Positions 8,801 to 19,400 of a stretch of 64,000 nucleotides of DNA are shown piece after piece. The position numbers were made by a program, and so were the translations under genes. This DNA comes from Aliiglaciecola sp. LCG003 (GTDB taxonomy: Bacteria > Pseudomonadota > Gammaproteobacteria > Enterobacterales > Alteromonadaceae), in NCBI RefSeq assembly GCF_030316135.1, contig NZ_CP128185.1, positions 310,001 to 374,000 of the forward strand, written 5' to 3'. Position 1 is the first letter of the stretch. Each line of letters opens with the position of its first letter. Below the pieces are notes generated by a model. It worked only from the letters and a program-made list of their open reading frames with translations. It was not told the origin of the DNA and did no database searches.

Positions 8801-11684
8801 CCAACAACAAAGCTATACCTGTACTACCTGTGATAACGATCAATTAGTGGCGCAATATCAATTTGAACAAACTCAATGGCTTGGGGCCGGTTCAGTGCTG
8901 GACAATTCCGGATATGCTAATCATGCCACGCCGTTGGGTAATGCCTTACCGATTAATCCATCGGTGCAAAAAGCCTGTCGTGCAATGGAAGTGCCTGCCA
9001 GTGACAATCGAACCGGAGATAGCCAAGGCATAGACAGCAATGTTGATATAAACGCTTTGGGCAATAGTGGCTCTATCTCTTTTTGGTATCGCAGCAATGA
9101 ACGCTGGGATTCGGGTAATCCTCGCCAGCTATTCGATGCCTCCACCGATCTTGGTGATTACGATAGGTCTAAATATTTTTATTTGGCCATCAATGCCGAT
9201 GGCAAACTGGACTTTAATATGGAGGATGCTCAAGATAGAAATTTTGGTGCATCCACGGCGTTAAATCTTACTTATCCTGCCGAGCAATGGGTTCATGTTG
9301 CGGTAACTTGGAATTTACCCGGCCAACAGCTAGCGATTTACCTCGATGGCTCCGCGCAAACACTTACCAGCAACAGCGATAGGAATTTAACCGGAGAGCT
9401 CGGCGAATTAGATACACTCTATATTGGTGACAATCGCTCTGACTACATAGTGGTGACCAGTACGCAAAACTCAGGCAATGGTGAGTTTGATGATGTGCGC
9501 ATCTATAACTTTATGCAGGACCAAGATGCGGTACAGGATGATAAAGACGCTCTAGCCACCTGTTCTTTTGTGCACAAATACTTAATTGAACATGACGGTA
9601 GCGGCTTAACCTGTGAGGCCGAACCCATTACGATTTACGCCTGTGCCAACGAGAGTTGTTCGCAGCTGTATGATCAAGATGTAACGGTTAATATGAATCC
9701 TACCGCGGGCTGGCCCGATGGCGGACAGGTGACAATTTTAGCCAATACGCCGGCGACCGTTACATTAAGTCAGCTTGAACCTGTTACAGTCAATTTAGAT
9801 GTTCTAGACCAAACCAGTCAATGTAGTGGTACGCCAAACAACAGTTGTAGTATGACCTTTAGTGACGCAGGTTTTCAATTTATCGGGGCCTCTAGCGCTG
9901 AAGGATTTTCTGATCAAATTGCTGAAAGTGACTTTATTGCCGGTCAATTGCGGGCCGTGAAGACAGATTCTGACTCTGCTGATAACGTCTGTGTTGCCGC
10001 GCTAACTGGTGAGCAAGATATAGGTTTTTTAATGTCCTGTGATAACCCTGATGCTTGCCTAACACCTATTCAAACTCCAACGGGTAATATTACTTCTGAC
10101 GGCGTTAGCCAGATAACCCTCAACTTTGATGACAATGGCATTGCGCCCTTGACCGGTTTTTCCTATGCCGATGCCGGCCAAATATCAATGTCGGTGTTGG
10201 CCACCCTTAATGGTAATATCCCAGCAACAGGCTCAACCCAATTTGTGGTTATGCCTGAACGGATTTTGGTAACAACTCCCCAGCCGAGCACTTTTGTTCG
10301 AGCCGCAGCCGATTTTGTAATTGAAGTCAGTGCGCGGGGAAGCATTGGTGAACGTGCACTTCCCAATTATCAACCGGGTAATATCCAAATTGCGCTCAAT
10401 CGCCTTGGCCCGTTAGGTGATGAAACAGTCAATGGCAATTTCACTTATGCCCAGAGCACCACCATTGCGGCTTCTCCCTCTTCGGTATTCTCAAGTAGCG
10501 TAATTACGGCCACTGGCAGCGGCATAACCAATACTAATGGAGTTTATAGCTTCATCGCCAAATATTCGGAGTTCGGTCAATTATCATTAGATTTGCGTGA
10601 TACCGATTATTTCAATCGAACCATCACCAGCGGTCCAAGTGGCGCCTCAGTACCTGCTGTTTTGGGTGTGTTTATTCCTGCTTATTATGCAGTTGCGCCG
10701 AATACGCCTAAACTGTCTAATACCTGCGAGGTGTCTACAGGCTTCACCTATTTAGGCCAACCTCAGGGCTTTGAGCAAGATGTAGAGCTTAGCGTCTCTG
10801 CGATGAATGCCGATCAACAAATCATGCAAAACTTCGATGATGACAGTCTCTGGACATGGTTAGCCGGCGCATCGGCTAGTGATATGGTCTACGATGACGG
10901 CGGACTTGATGGCACTATTAGCCAGTTCTCATCGCCAAGTATGCAAATATCAACTAACGGAGTGAAAGGTAGCCGCAGATTAACCCTGTTTAATAGCCGT
11001 ATATTGTATTCTAAGTCTGACAGTCAGTACGGTCCCTTTGATAGTGCACTTGATATTAGTTTTCTGCCTGCTTTTCTAACTGACAATAGCTATGGTAGCG
11101 CCGCTATTTGTTATCACCAACAGTACGATAAAGCCTCGCCAGATGATTGTGACACCCAGAACACTTTGGCTGGGTTGGATGATACCAATAACGTGTTCGC
11201 TATCAACAATATAGCGGGAAGCAAATACCGCTGGGGAAGATTGAAAATCGACAATGGCTTCGGTCCAGAAAATCGAAATCTTTTATTGCCAGTGTCGGTG
11301 GAGTATTTCAATGGTAGCAGCTTTGTGCGCAATCTTGATGATAGTTGTACGATTCAAAGTCTAGAGCCCAATGATTTCAACCTGTTTGATAAAAATGGCG
11401 CAGCGACAGGAAGTATCGCTGTATTAACCAGTAGTTTTGGCATGACCAGTGGTAAAACCCTAGGTTTCGAGGGAATAAAGGTAACCAATGTAGACAGCAG
11501 TTTAATGGGGGAGTATCGCATTGAGCTACTGCCCAGAAACGACAACACTATAACCTGGGATGACTATTTACAGTTTGACTGGAATGGCCCAGATGCTGGG
11601 GTAGGCAATCCTGGCGCGCTGATAACCTTTGGCCAATACCGCGGTAATGACAAAGTTATCCACTGGCGAGAAGTGACAAACTAA
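5859..11684 (+). CDS. mshQ: MshQ, giant secreted MSHA-associated protein with four LamG-like domains
   Basis: A 1941-residue exported protein with a clear signal peptide (MRIFILFCVILCSLPSVAA, then QC). The N-terminal ~260 residues are a beta-rich domain with repeated N/S/G-rich strands (GVYWIKNLSLL ... SGTVYLYADNVIVENN) resembling polymer-binding beta-helix regions. Four LamG/concanavalin-like domains follow at about residues 274-507, 514-744, 754-985 and 990-1226. The remaining ~700 residues are a Cys-containing all-beta region matching the MshQ C-terminal family by length and position. Family knowledge: MshQ is the last gene of the MSHA locus and its exact role is unresolved; LamG domains suggest glycan or surface binding, possibly as a pilus-associated adhesin. 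It starts two bases after mshP. Confidence 0.9.
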   Translation: MRIFILFCVILCSLPSVAAQCDAVFPNVIQSHANEGRLTLANRSTVNDAPSAILPFTSGSMHNNSRCGSVACSVSGVASAALDINSEFPGFSGTNGQANGAVIGQGNLNTNVFNQINVGSGSNSFSDNYSAYYINNLNISAGATLNFKPGVYWIKNLSLLSSNQRNDIAINVVGSGTVYLYADNVIVENNRSINGLSNSAALNLGSYRNITFERDSQGEGMIYALGDVTLENGAKFSGVISAKNVTLNNAASVNYIDDLFDQYDFSDTCSNDTAPSLRAFYQFNQTGWSGTGAVPDSSGNGFNGNALGGAVPLSYSAGSCKVLDIPGNISSSVTDAIDAGIDLNDVGNQGSISFWYRSDQSWADNTARQLIDASNQAPSPDKYFYMSLKSGALTFAVEDSQDTDISVTRSDLNYAANQWVHITAVWDLPNNLLQLYVLRDGSGTVSSVSNPSLQDQLGDMDTLYIGDSRSNYFVNDGSGNSANGQFEDLRMHNYVLSQNEVQDFAGSEPSCDDLDPQLVAHWPMNMCSLNGDANEVIDVIAGANGTAIDGANISQGGKLCQSSEYAGEGEHINIPHNSAFAMDDGSLSMWFQVDDLSHQNDSTRDALVLFSKDSSGTNDGGDHLTIYVSQNGSINALHQSNRSSFYAFSGANVVKEKQWHHLVYTFGQQGMKVYLDKVQVARKNYRGGLSGNPEPIILGSGAWRTGDNISEPEKLTDHFIGKIDDVRLYQGQLDQAQVNNLFDEQEVDCVACPSNDVLEAHWPLDVCSLSGASDELVDVINGYNGAAVDGGNISQNGKFCQSGDFNGQGEHFNIPSVSAFETDEGALSFWFNSVNLGHTYLPDQGGQTLFSRDSNGFDNGGHLTLRIQATGRIAVRHQDTRTNHEIETGEILSANNWYHLAYTWGANGMRLYINGELVGQNRSYIQGTRGNTEPLIFGANAARSGNNSSEPDDLRDFFKGQIDEIKFFSNQIDTVSVTELFQQQSYTCTTCDNDQLVAQYQFEQTQWLGAGSVLDNSGYANHATPLGNALPINPSVQKACRAMEVPASDNRTGDSQGIDSNVDINALGNSGSISFWYRSNERWDSGNPRQLFDASTDLGDYDRSKYFYLAINADGKLDFNMEDAQDRNFGASTALNLTYPAEQWVHVAVTWNLPGQQLAIYLDGSAQTLTSNSDRNLTGELGELDTLYIGDNRSDYIVVTSTQNSGNGEFDDVRIYNFMQDQDAVQDDKDALATCSFVHKYLIEHDGSGLTCEAEPITIYACANESCSQLYDQDVTVNMNPTAGWPDGGQVTILANTPATVTLSQLEPVTVNLDVLDQTSQCSGTPNNSCSMTFSDAGFQFIGASSAEGFSDQIAESDFIAGQLRAVKTDSDSADNVCVAALTGEQDIGFLMSCDNPDACLTPIQTPTGNITSDGVSQITLNFDDNGIAPLTGFSYADAGQISMSVLATLNGNIPATGSTQFVVMPERILVTTPQPSTFVRAAADFVIEVSARGSIGERALPNYQPGNIQIALNRLGPLGDETVNGNFTYAQSTTIAASPSSVFSSSVITATGSGITNTNGVYSFIAKYSEFGQLSLDLRDTDYFNRTITSGPSGASVPAVLGVFIPAYYAVAPNTPKLSNTCEVSTGFTYLGQPQGFEQDVELSVSAMNADQQIMQNFDDDSLWTWLAGASASDMVYDDGGLDGTISQFSSPSMQISTNGVKGSRRLTLFNSRILYSKSDSQYGPFDSALDISFLPAFLTDNSYGSAAICYHQQYDKASPDDCDTQNTLAGLDDTNNVFAINNIAGSKYRWGRLKIDNGFGPENRNLLLPVSVEYFNGSSFVRNLDDSCTIQSLEPNDFNLFDKNGAATGSIAVLTSSFGMTSGKTLGFEGIKVTNVDSSLMGEYRIELLPRNDNTITWDDYLQFDWNGPDAGVGNPGALITFGQYRGNDKVIHWREVTN

Positions 11685-11755
11685 CTCATTCCAGTGGTTA
11701 AACTATAAAAATTAGTACCAAGGCTGAGGTTTAGTTAGCCAGCCATATAAATAGA

Positions 11756-11771
11756 GTCTCTTATAAGAGAC
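11756..11771 (+). terminator. Perfect 16-bp palindrome, possible end of msh operon
   Basis: GTCTCTTATAAGAGAC is an exact self-complementary sequence 72 bases after the mshQ stop, followed by ACTTTT. It could be a weak intrinsic terminator, since the stem is short and the T-tract poor, or an operator ahead of mreB. The 250-base gap 11685-11934 otherwise shows AT-rich sequence that must contain the mreB promoter, which I could not pin down. Confidence 0.4.
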
Positions 11772-11910
11772 ACTTTTGCCTATTTGAAAGGGTTTAAACT
11801 ATATTTTTCGTTAAAATCACGTTTTTATTAGCTTTTTATGGCCCGAATCGATCTGCGTGCTTGCTGAATAACAGGCGCATTGGTAAAGTTAGCGGATCAT
11901 ATTTTAGTAA

Positions 11911-12978
<1,068 letters not shown>

Positions 12979-13045
12979 TCTGGCTTTAATCGAGTATGTT
13001 ATGTCAGGTATAAATGCTAATGAATGCAACAGGTATGCGGTTTAA

Positions 13046-13921
13046 ATGAATGTTATGTTCGCACGTGGGCCATCATTATTCAGTCGATTGCTGATGGCCT
13101 TAGTGATTTCACTTGGATTGATTTTTGTTGATCATAAGTTCGATGGCTTCGCCTCTATTAAAGTCTATCTCAACTCCTTGGTGAGTCCCCTTCAATATAT
13201 CGCTGGGCTGCCTAGTCAGATTCTCAGTAACAGTGCCGAACGATTTATTTCGCACCAAGACCTATTAGAAGAAAACGCTAGATTGACTCTGCAATCCGTC
13301 AATATGTCAGAAAAGTTGCAGCGCTTTGAATTGTTGAAAGCTGAAAATGACCGCCTGCGTACCCTGCTAGGCTCCCCTATTGCCGCCCCTACCCGGAAAA
13401 TGGTTACAGAACTGATGGCGGTAGAAAATAATCCCTTTAGTCTACAAATAGTTATCGATAAGGGCGCCATTCACGGCGTATTTGAGGGACAAACGGTGCT
13501 GGATGAAATGGGGGTCGTTGGCCAAATCATGGAAGTGGGTACTACTAATAGCCGCGTACTATTGTTGGCTGATATTACTCATGCTATTCCGGTTAGAATT
13601 GCGCGCAATAATGTCAGATTGATTGCCAATGGTTCGGGCCAAATCGATGAACTTTTATTGGAACACGTTCCCCACAGTACAGATTTGCAAGTGGGTGATG
13701 TCTTGGTTTCATCCGGCTTAGGAGACGTTTTTCCTGAAGGCTACCCTACGGCCACCATCACCTCTATTGTGCGTGACGAAAGCCGTCCTTTTGCCCAAGT
13801 GACAGCTACACCCATTGCACAATTAGACCGCTTACGTTACCTATTATTATTATGGCCAGAAAACGCCCCGACCAAACCCATTTTTCAAAATGACTCCCAA
13901 CGCGGTGGTGATGATCTGTGA
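13046..13921 (+). CDS. mreC: MreC, rod-shape-determining elongasome scaffold
   Basis: A 291-residue bitopic protein with a membrane anchor at about residues 12-32, a periplasmic coiled coil (about 70-100, EENARLTLQSVNMSEKLQRF), and the two beta-barrel domains of MreC ending around SSGLGDVFPEGYPTATI. It links MreB filaments to PBP2/RodA in the inner membrane (family knowledge). The C-terminal tail after residue ~270 is short and polar. Its stop overlaps the GTG start of mreD by three bases. Confidence 0.96.
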   Translation: MNVMFARGPSLFSRLLMALVISLGLIFVDHKFDGFASIKVYLNSLVSPLQYIAGLPSQILSNSAERFISHQDLLEENARLTLQSVNMSEKLQRFELLKAENDRLRTLLGSPIAAPTRKMVTELMAVENNPFSLQIVIDKGAIHGVFEGQTVLDEMGVVGQIMEVGTTNSRVLLLADITHAIPVRIARNNVRLIANGSGQIDELLLEHVPHSTDLQVGDVLVSSGLGDVFPEGYPTATITSIVRDESRPFAQVTATPIAQLDRLRYLLLLWPENAPTKPIFQNDSQRGGDDL

Positions 13922-14394
13922 AACTACGTAATTGGATTATTACCCTAAGTATTATAGCAGCCTTAATTTTACAAATTGTTCCCATGCCATTGACGGTGGA
14001 TCAATTTCGACCGAGTTGGGTGTTGCTGGTGTTATCCTACTGGGCTATTGCCCTGCCTAATAGAGTGAACGTGGGAGTCGCCTTTTTTGTTGGCTTGGTA
14101 CTGGATGTATTGCTAGGTACTAATTTAGGCATACACAGCTTTTCACTGTGTTTAACGGTATTTGTTTTAGTCGCTAATTATCAGCGTATCCGCAACTATT
14201 CTCTATGGCAGCAATCTTTCATTATCGGAACCTTGTCGGCTCTATATCACTTAGTTATCTTTTGGATGCAGCACCTACTGACTGATGTCAATTTTCTGTT
14301 TACCTATCTTTGGCCGGTGTTAACTTCAATGCTGATGTGGCCATGGATTTTTGCATTGTTAAGAAAACTCAGGCGGCAGTTCAGAATTACCTGA
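13918..14394 (+). CDS. mreD: MreD, rod-shape-determining membrane protein
   Basis: A 158-residue highly hydrophobic protein with about five membrane segments. It retains the family pattern PSWVLLVLSYWAIALP and VGLVLDVLLGTNLGIHSF. The GTG start overlaps the mreC stop (GTGA), implying coupled translation. Role: polytopic partner of MreC in the elongasome. Confidence 0.94.
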   Translation: MKLRNWIITLSIIAALILQIVPMPLTVDQFRPSWVLLVLSYWAIALPNRVNVGVAFFVGLVLDVLLGTNLGIHSFSLCLTVFVLVANYQRIRNYSLWQQSFIIGTLSALYHLVIFWMQHLLTDVNFLFTYLWPVLTSMLMWPWIFALLRKLRRQFRIT

Positions 14395-14414
14395 CGAACC
14401 TTTGGATTTAAATC

Positions 14415-14987
14415 ATGTTGCTACTTGCATCGAAATCTCCCCGTCGTAAAGAGTTGCTTTCTCAGCTTGGCGTTAAATTTACTACACTTAATGTTGATAT
14501 AAATGAAACTCCTTTAGCCAATGAGAGGTCTGAGGACTATGTGCTGCGTTTGGCGGTTGAGAAAGCTCAAGCTGGCTTAGCACTGCAACCCAATGCAGAA
14601 GCTGTGATGGGAGCAGATACAGTAGTGGTTGCCAATACCTCTGATGGCGAAGTATTGCTTGGAAAGCCCGATGATTATGCGCATGCCGTTGTTATGTGGA
14701 AGCTGCTCGGTGGTCAACAGCATCAGGTTATGACTGCTGTAGCCCTAGCTTGTGCAGATTCTATAATACATTGTGTGGTAGTCACCGACGTTTGGTTTAA
14801 AGCCCTTACCGAACAGGAAATGCTATGGTATTGGCACAGTGGCGAGCCCCAGGACAAAGCCGGAGCTTACGGTATTCAGGGGTTAGCGGGACAGTTTGTG
14901 TCTAAAATAAATGGTAGCTACAGCGCGGTGGTCGGTTTGCCGTTGTTCGAGACCAAGCAGTTGATTAACCAAATGGATATTAAGTAG
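14415..14987 (+). CDS. maf: Maf-family nucleotide pyrophosphatase (YhdE type)
   Basis: A 190-residue Maf/Ham1-fold enzyme. The signature LLASKSPRRKELLSQLG opens the protein, the catalytic region VMGADTVVV and the conserved DKAGAYGIQGLAGQFV and INGSYSAVVGLPL motifs are all present. It matches E. coli YhdE rather than YceF in sequence and context (mreBCD-yhdE-rng), so the expected activity is hydrolysis of dTTP/UTP and some modified nucleotides to monophosphates. It lies 20 bases after mreD and two bases before rng. Confidence 0.93.
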   Translation: MLLLASKSPRRKELLSQLGVKFTTLNVDINETPLANERSEDYVLRLAVEKAQAGLALQPNAEAVMGADTVVVANTSDGEVLLGKPDDYAHAVVMWKLLGGQQHQVMTAVALACADSIIHCVVVTDVWFKALTEQEMLWYWHSGEPQDKAGAYGIQGLAGQFVSKINGSYSAVVGLPLFETKQLINQMDIK

Positions 14988-14988
14988 T

Positions 14989-16455
14989 ATGAGTGCAGAG
15001 TTATTAATTAATGTAACACCCTCAGAATCAAGAGTGGCTTTAATAGAAAGCGGCATCTTGCAGGAAATCCATATTGAGCGCCATACTAAGCGAGGCTTGG
15101 TGGGTAACATCTATCGGGGAAAAGTCAGTCGAGTGTTGCCTGGAATGCAAGCGGCATTTATCGACATTGGCCTAGAAAAAGCGGCCTTTTTACACGCATC
15201 TGATATCGCTATTCATAACGAAGTGGTTGAAGAAGTTTCTACATCTCATATAGAGAAGCAGGACATTCGCGCCTTACTTCGTGATGGACAGGACATCGTC
15301 GTCCAAGTAGTAAAAGACCCCATAGGCACCAAAGGCGCTCGACTAACCACAGATATTACTATCCCATCTCGTTATCTAGTTTTTATGCCCAGTGTTTCTC
15401 ATGTTGGCGTTTCTCAACGCATTGAAGATGAAGAAGAGCGTGAACGTCTAAAAGAGTTAGTCCAACAATTTTGCAGTGAAGATGGCGGCTTTATTCTACG
15501 TACCGCAGCAGAAGGCGTGCGAGAACAAGAACTTATCTCTGATGCAGAGTTTTTGAAACGTTTGTGGTCAAAAATACAGCAGCGCATGAAAAGCCGCAAA
15601 GGTAATGTTTTATATGAAGATTTACCCCTAGCACGGCGAGTTTTACGTGATTTTGTTGGAACCGAGCTGGACCGGATCCGTATTGACTCAAAGTTATCCT
15701 TTCAGGAGTTGCAGCATTTTACCCGAGAGTACGTGCCTGAACTGAATAAATTATTGGAATATTACCAAGGTGAGCGGCCAATATTCGATCTGTATGATGT
15801 TGAAAACGAAGCGCAGCGCTCCCTTGAGCGACGTGTAGATCTCAAGTCCGGTGGCTATCTAATTATTGATCAAACCGAAGCCATGACCACTATCGATATC
15901 AATACAGGTGCATTTGTTGGTCATCGTAATCTGGAGGAAACCATTTTTAACACCAATACCGAGGCCACCCAAGCGATTGCTAGACAGCTTCGCTTGCGTA
16001 ACTTAGGCGGTATGATCCTGATTGATTTTATTGACATGACTGACGCTGACCACAAACGCAGAGTTATGCATAGTTTGGAAGTGGCAACCAGTAAGGACAG
16101 AGCTAAGTCCAATATTCACGGCTTCACGGCGTTAGGTTTAATTGAGATGACTCGCAAGAGAACTCGAGAAAGTTTGGAACATATTCTGTGCGGGGAATGT
16201 CCAGTATGTAAGGGCCGAGGTTCAATTAAAACAGTGGAAACCATCTGTTTTGAGATTATGCGCGAAATTGTACGCGTAAATCGAGCCTATGATGCAGACA
16301 AATTTGTCGTTTATGCTTCCGCTGCGGTAGCCGAAGCACTAATGGGCGAAGAGTCTCATATGTTGGCAGAATTAGAAGTCTTCGTATCCAAACAAATCAA
16401 GATACAAACTGAATTGTTATACAATCAAGATAAATTCGACGTGGTAATGATGTGA
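14989..16455 (+). CDS. rng: RNase G
   Basis: A 488-residue endoribonuclease, the length of E. coli RNase G rather than the much longer RNase E. Visible parts are the S1 domain with RGLVGNIYRGKVSRVLPGMQAAFIDIG near residues 35-65, the RNase H-like and DNase I-like catalytic part with GGYLIIDQTEAMTTIDINTGAF and IDFIDM (acidic metal ligands), and the Zn-link CGECPVCKG. It processes the 5' end of 16S rRNA and degrades some mRNAs in the cytoplasm. The C-terminus YNQDKFDVVMM is typical. The last bases overlap the yhdP start. Confidence 0.97.
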   Translation: MSAELLINVTPSESRVALIESGILQEIHIERHTKRGLVGNIYRGKVSRVLPGMQAAFIDIGLEKAAFLHASDIAIHNEVVEEVSTSHIEKQDIRALLRDGQDIVVQVVKDPIGTKGARLTTDITIPSRYLVFMPSVSHVGVSQRIEDEEERERLKELVQQFCSEDGGFILRTAAEGVREQELISDAEFLKRLWSKIQQRMKSRKGNVLYEDLPLARRVLRDFVGTELDRIRIDSKLSFQELQHFTREYVPELNKLLEYYQGERPIFDLYDVENEAQRSLERRVDLKSGGYLIIDQTEAMTTIDINTGAFVGHRNLEETIFNTNTEATQAIARQLRLRNLGGMILIDFIDMTDADHKRRVMHSLEVATSKDRAKSNIHGFTALGLIEMTRKRTRESLEHILCGECPVCKGRGSIKTVETICFEIMREIVRVNRAYDADKFVVYASAAVAEALMGEESHMLAELEVFVSKQIKIQTELLYNQDKFDVVMM

Positions 16456-19400
16456 AATCCACCTCTTTTTATGCCGCTTACCTAGTCAAAAAACTATGGA
16501 CACTAGCAGCGATTTTGCTGGTGGTTGTGGCGTTGCTTATTAGTATCTTGCGCTTTTCGTTGCCTTATATGGACGGCCAAAAAGCGCGAGTAGAGAGCTG
16601 GCTAAGTAGCCAATATGGGGTGAAATTAAATATCGGTGAGCTCAGCGCTGATTGGAACAAAAGTGGTCCATCATTAGTTCTCAAAGATGTATACCTCAAA
16701 CAAGATGAACAGTCTCCCATTGGACTAGAAATCACTGAAACTCAAATTGAAATCGATTTTTGGGGCTCGGTGTTAGCGCGTCAGGTGCGATCAAAACGTT
16801 TCGATCTTAATGGTATGGCGTTGTCAGTAAACCTGGCCCGAATTCAAACATCTGAAAGCGAGTTCCCGATTGTTAAAGCCCTAGAAAGTCTTTTTCTAGA
16901 GCAATTACACCGTTTTGATATTTCAAACAGTGTGGTCGATATAAACACCCGTTACGACCAGCAGTTGATTCAAATTCAACAGTTGAGTTGGGTCAACAAA
17001 GACCAACACCACCAAGGTGTAGGTCAGCTCAGAGTGGTAGAATTAGCCAATAATTCGGCGACTTTCGTGTTGGATTTGTATGGCAACAAAGACGATTTGA
17101 GTGGTAACTTCTATGCTAAGGGAGAAGAGATCGATCTTTCCCCTTGGTTAAATCAGCTTATCCGTACCCAAAATCAATTAACCCAAAGCCGTGCTAACTT
17201 TACATTTTGGGCGAAATTAGACAAAAGCCAGGTTGAAAGTGTGCAAATTCAATTGGCTAAAAGCGAATTCACCTGGACCACGCCAGATGCTCAGGTTGAT
17301 GCGTCTATTGTGGCTGGAGATGTAAGAGCCATACCTGATGAAAATGGTTGGACCATCAATATTGAAGACTTGACCCTTGAATCTGGACAGCAAAGTTTAG
17401 TCTCAAGTTGGGCAGGGCATATTGGTCGCGATGGCAACAGCCGCTTTAACAATATTAACCCAGTTAATATGCAAGCCGTTTTACCTATACTGCCACTAGC
17501 TTTTGATAAAACCACCATCGATTTTATCACTAAGTTATCACCCCAAGTTCGACTCGACCGCTTTGCCATGGTAATCGGTCAGGATATGTTAGCAGAGGTA
17601 GCATTCTCGAAGGTATCATGGAATCAAGTTGATGATATTCCGGGACTTACTGATTTAAATGGGCAGTTTACCTTGGTTAATGATACGGCAAGGCTGCAAA
17701 TTAATGGGCAGGATAGCGAATTAAAAATCGATAATATATTGGATAGCAATATCGGTTATCAGACGCTGCAGTTAGATTCGTTTATACAATGGAATGAGCG
17801 AGGTACGTCATTTTTTGTACCTCAGTTACGATTTAATAGCGACAGCGTAAATATTACGCAACAACTCAACTTTGATACCCAAAGCAATCAACTATCATTA
17901 AAAGCGCAAATAGATCCACTGTCGCTGGCTAATGTGAAAAAGCTATTTCCAAAACAACATATGGGAGTGACGACCAAATCTTACTTGGATCGCAGCCTAT
18001 TAAAAGGAGAACTCGAATCCGCTCATATTTTCTGGCAGGGTGAACTGCAACAATTTCCTTTTGAGCAACAGCAAGGAGGTTTTCAAGCACAAGTTAAATT
18101 GCGGGATAGTACTTTAAAATTCGATCCTGGCTGGCCAGCTCTAACTGATTTAGATATCGACCTGATGTTCGAAAATGCTGGGCTAAGCATGCAAGCTAAG
18201 CAAGGTAAATTACAAGATGTAATACTCAAACAATTGTCAGCATCAATTGCCAATTTAGGCAATGCGCCTGTGTTACAAATTAATGCCCAAGCTCAAGCTC
18301 AAGGGTCGCAAGTAAGCACCCTTATGGTTGCCAGCAATTTGGCTGACTCTTTGGGAGTGGCGTTAACTGAGGGGGTAGTAATTGCTGGTCCTTTGCAGGT
18401 TAACCTTGATTTGAACATACCCCTAACTGGCGATGATGTCGTGGCTAAGGGAAAGGTTAAGCTAAACGGAAATTCATTGTTTGTTCCTAGCTTGGCAATC
18501 ACCTTTGAGGACATGCTGGGTGAAGTGGCGTTCATCAACGATAAGGTCACCTTTTCGGCCATGCAGGCACAGCTGTTTGAACAGCCGGTGAAACTGGATT
18601 TCAGGGGGGGCATTGATAACAAAAAGGCCTACGCTGTCAATATTGATATGCAAGGTGATTGGCAACTATCACCATTGCTTGAGACATTTAGACCTAGTAT
18701 GGCCGAGTATGCAAAGGGACGCGCGAACTGGCATGCTAAAACGTACGTGGCTATTAATGCCGACAGTTACAACTATAACTTTATTTTAAAAAGCGATTTA
18801 GTCGGGGTAGAGTCTGTGCTACCGGCACCTTTTTCAAAACTAGCTGAGCAACCCCTACCTTTTATTATCAAGGGTAATGGGGAAGACCAGGCTTCTAATT
18901 TTGCCTTAACCTTAGGTAATGATATTTCATTTGAAGGGGTGCTGCCTCACGATAGCATGCAATTTTCTCGTGCACACCTAGCGATAGGTGACGATAAAAC
19001 TGTCAGTATGGGCTTGGGCTTTAGTATCTTTGCGAACGTTAAAGAGGTGGATTTAGATAGCTGGATGCAAGCTATTTCCAAACTACATGATGGCTTGCCC
19101 TCAACGGATAAACCTATCTTGTCTGAACCTCAGCGTATTTATGTCAACGCCGATGTAATGCGTATTTCCGGACAAAGCATTAATCAATTGGAGTTGGTTG
19201 TAAAACACTCCACCGACGATTGGCTGCTGGATTTCAATGCACAACAAATCCGCGCAAAGGTCACTCTATACGATGATTGGTTAAATCGTGGTATCGATAT
19301 CAAGGCCGATTTTATTGATTTGCTTGAATGGCAGACTGATGACTCAGCACAGTCACAACCAATCGCTTTGAAGGAACTCCCACCGATTAATTTCGAATGT

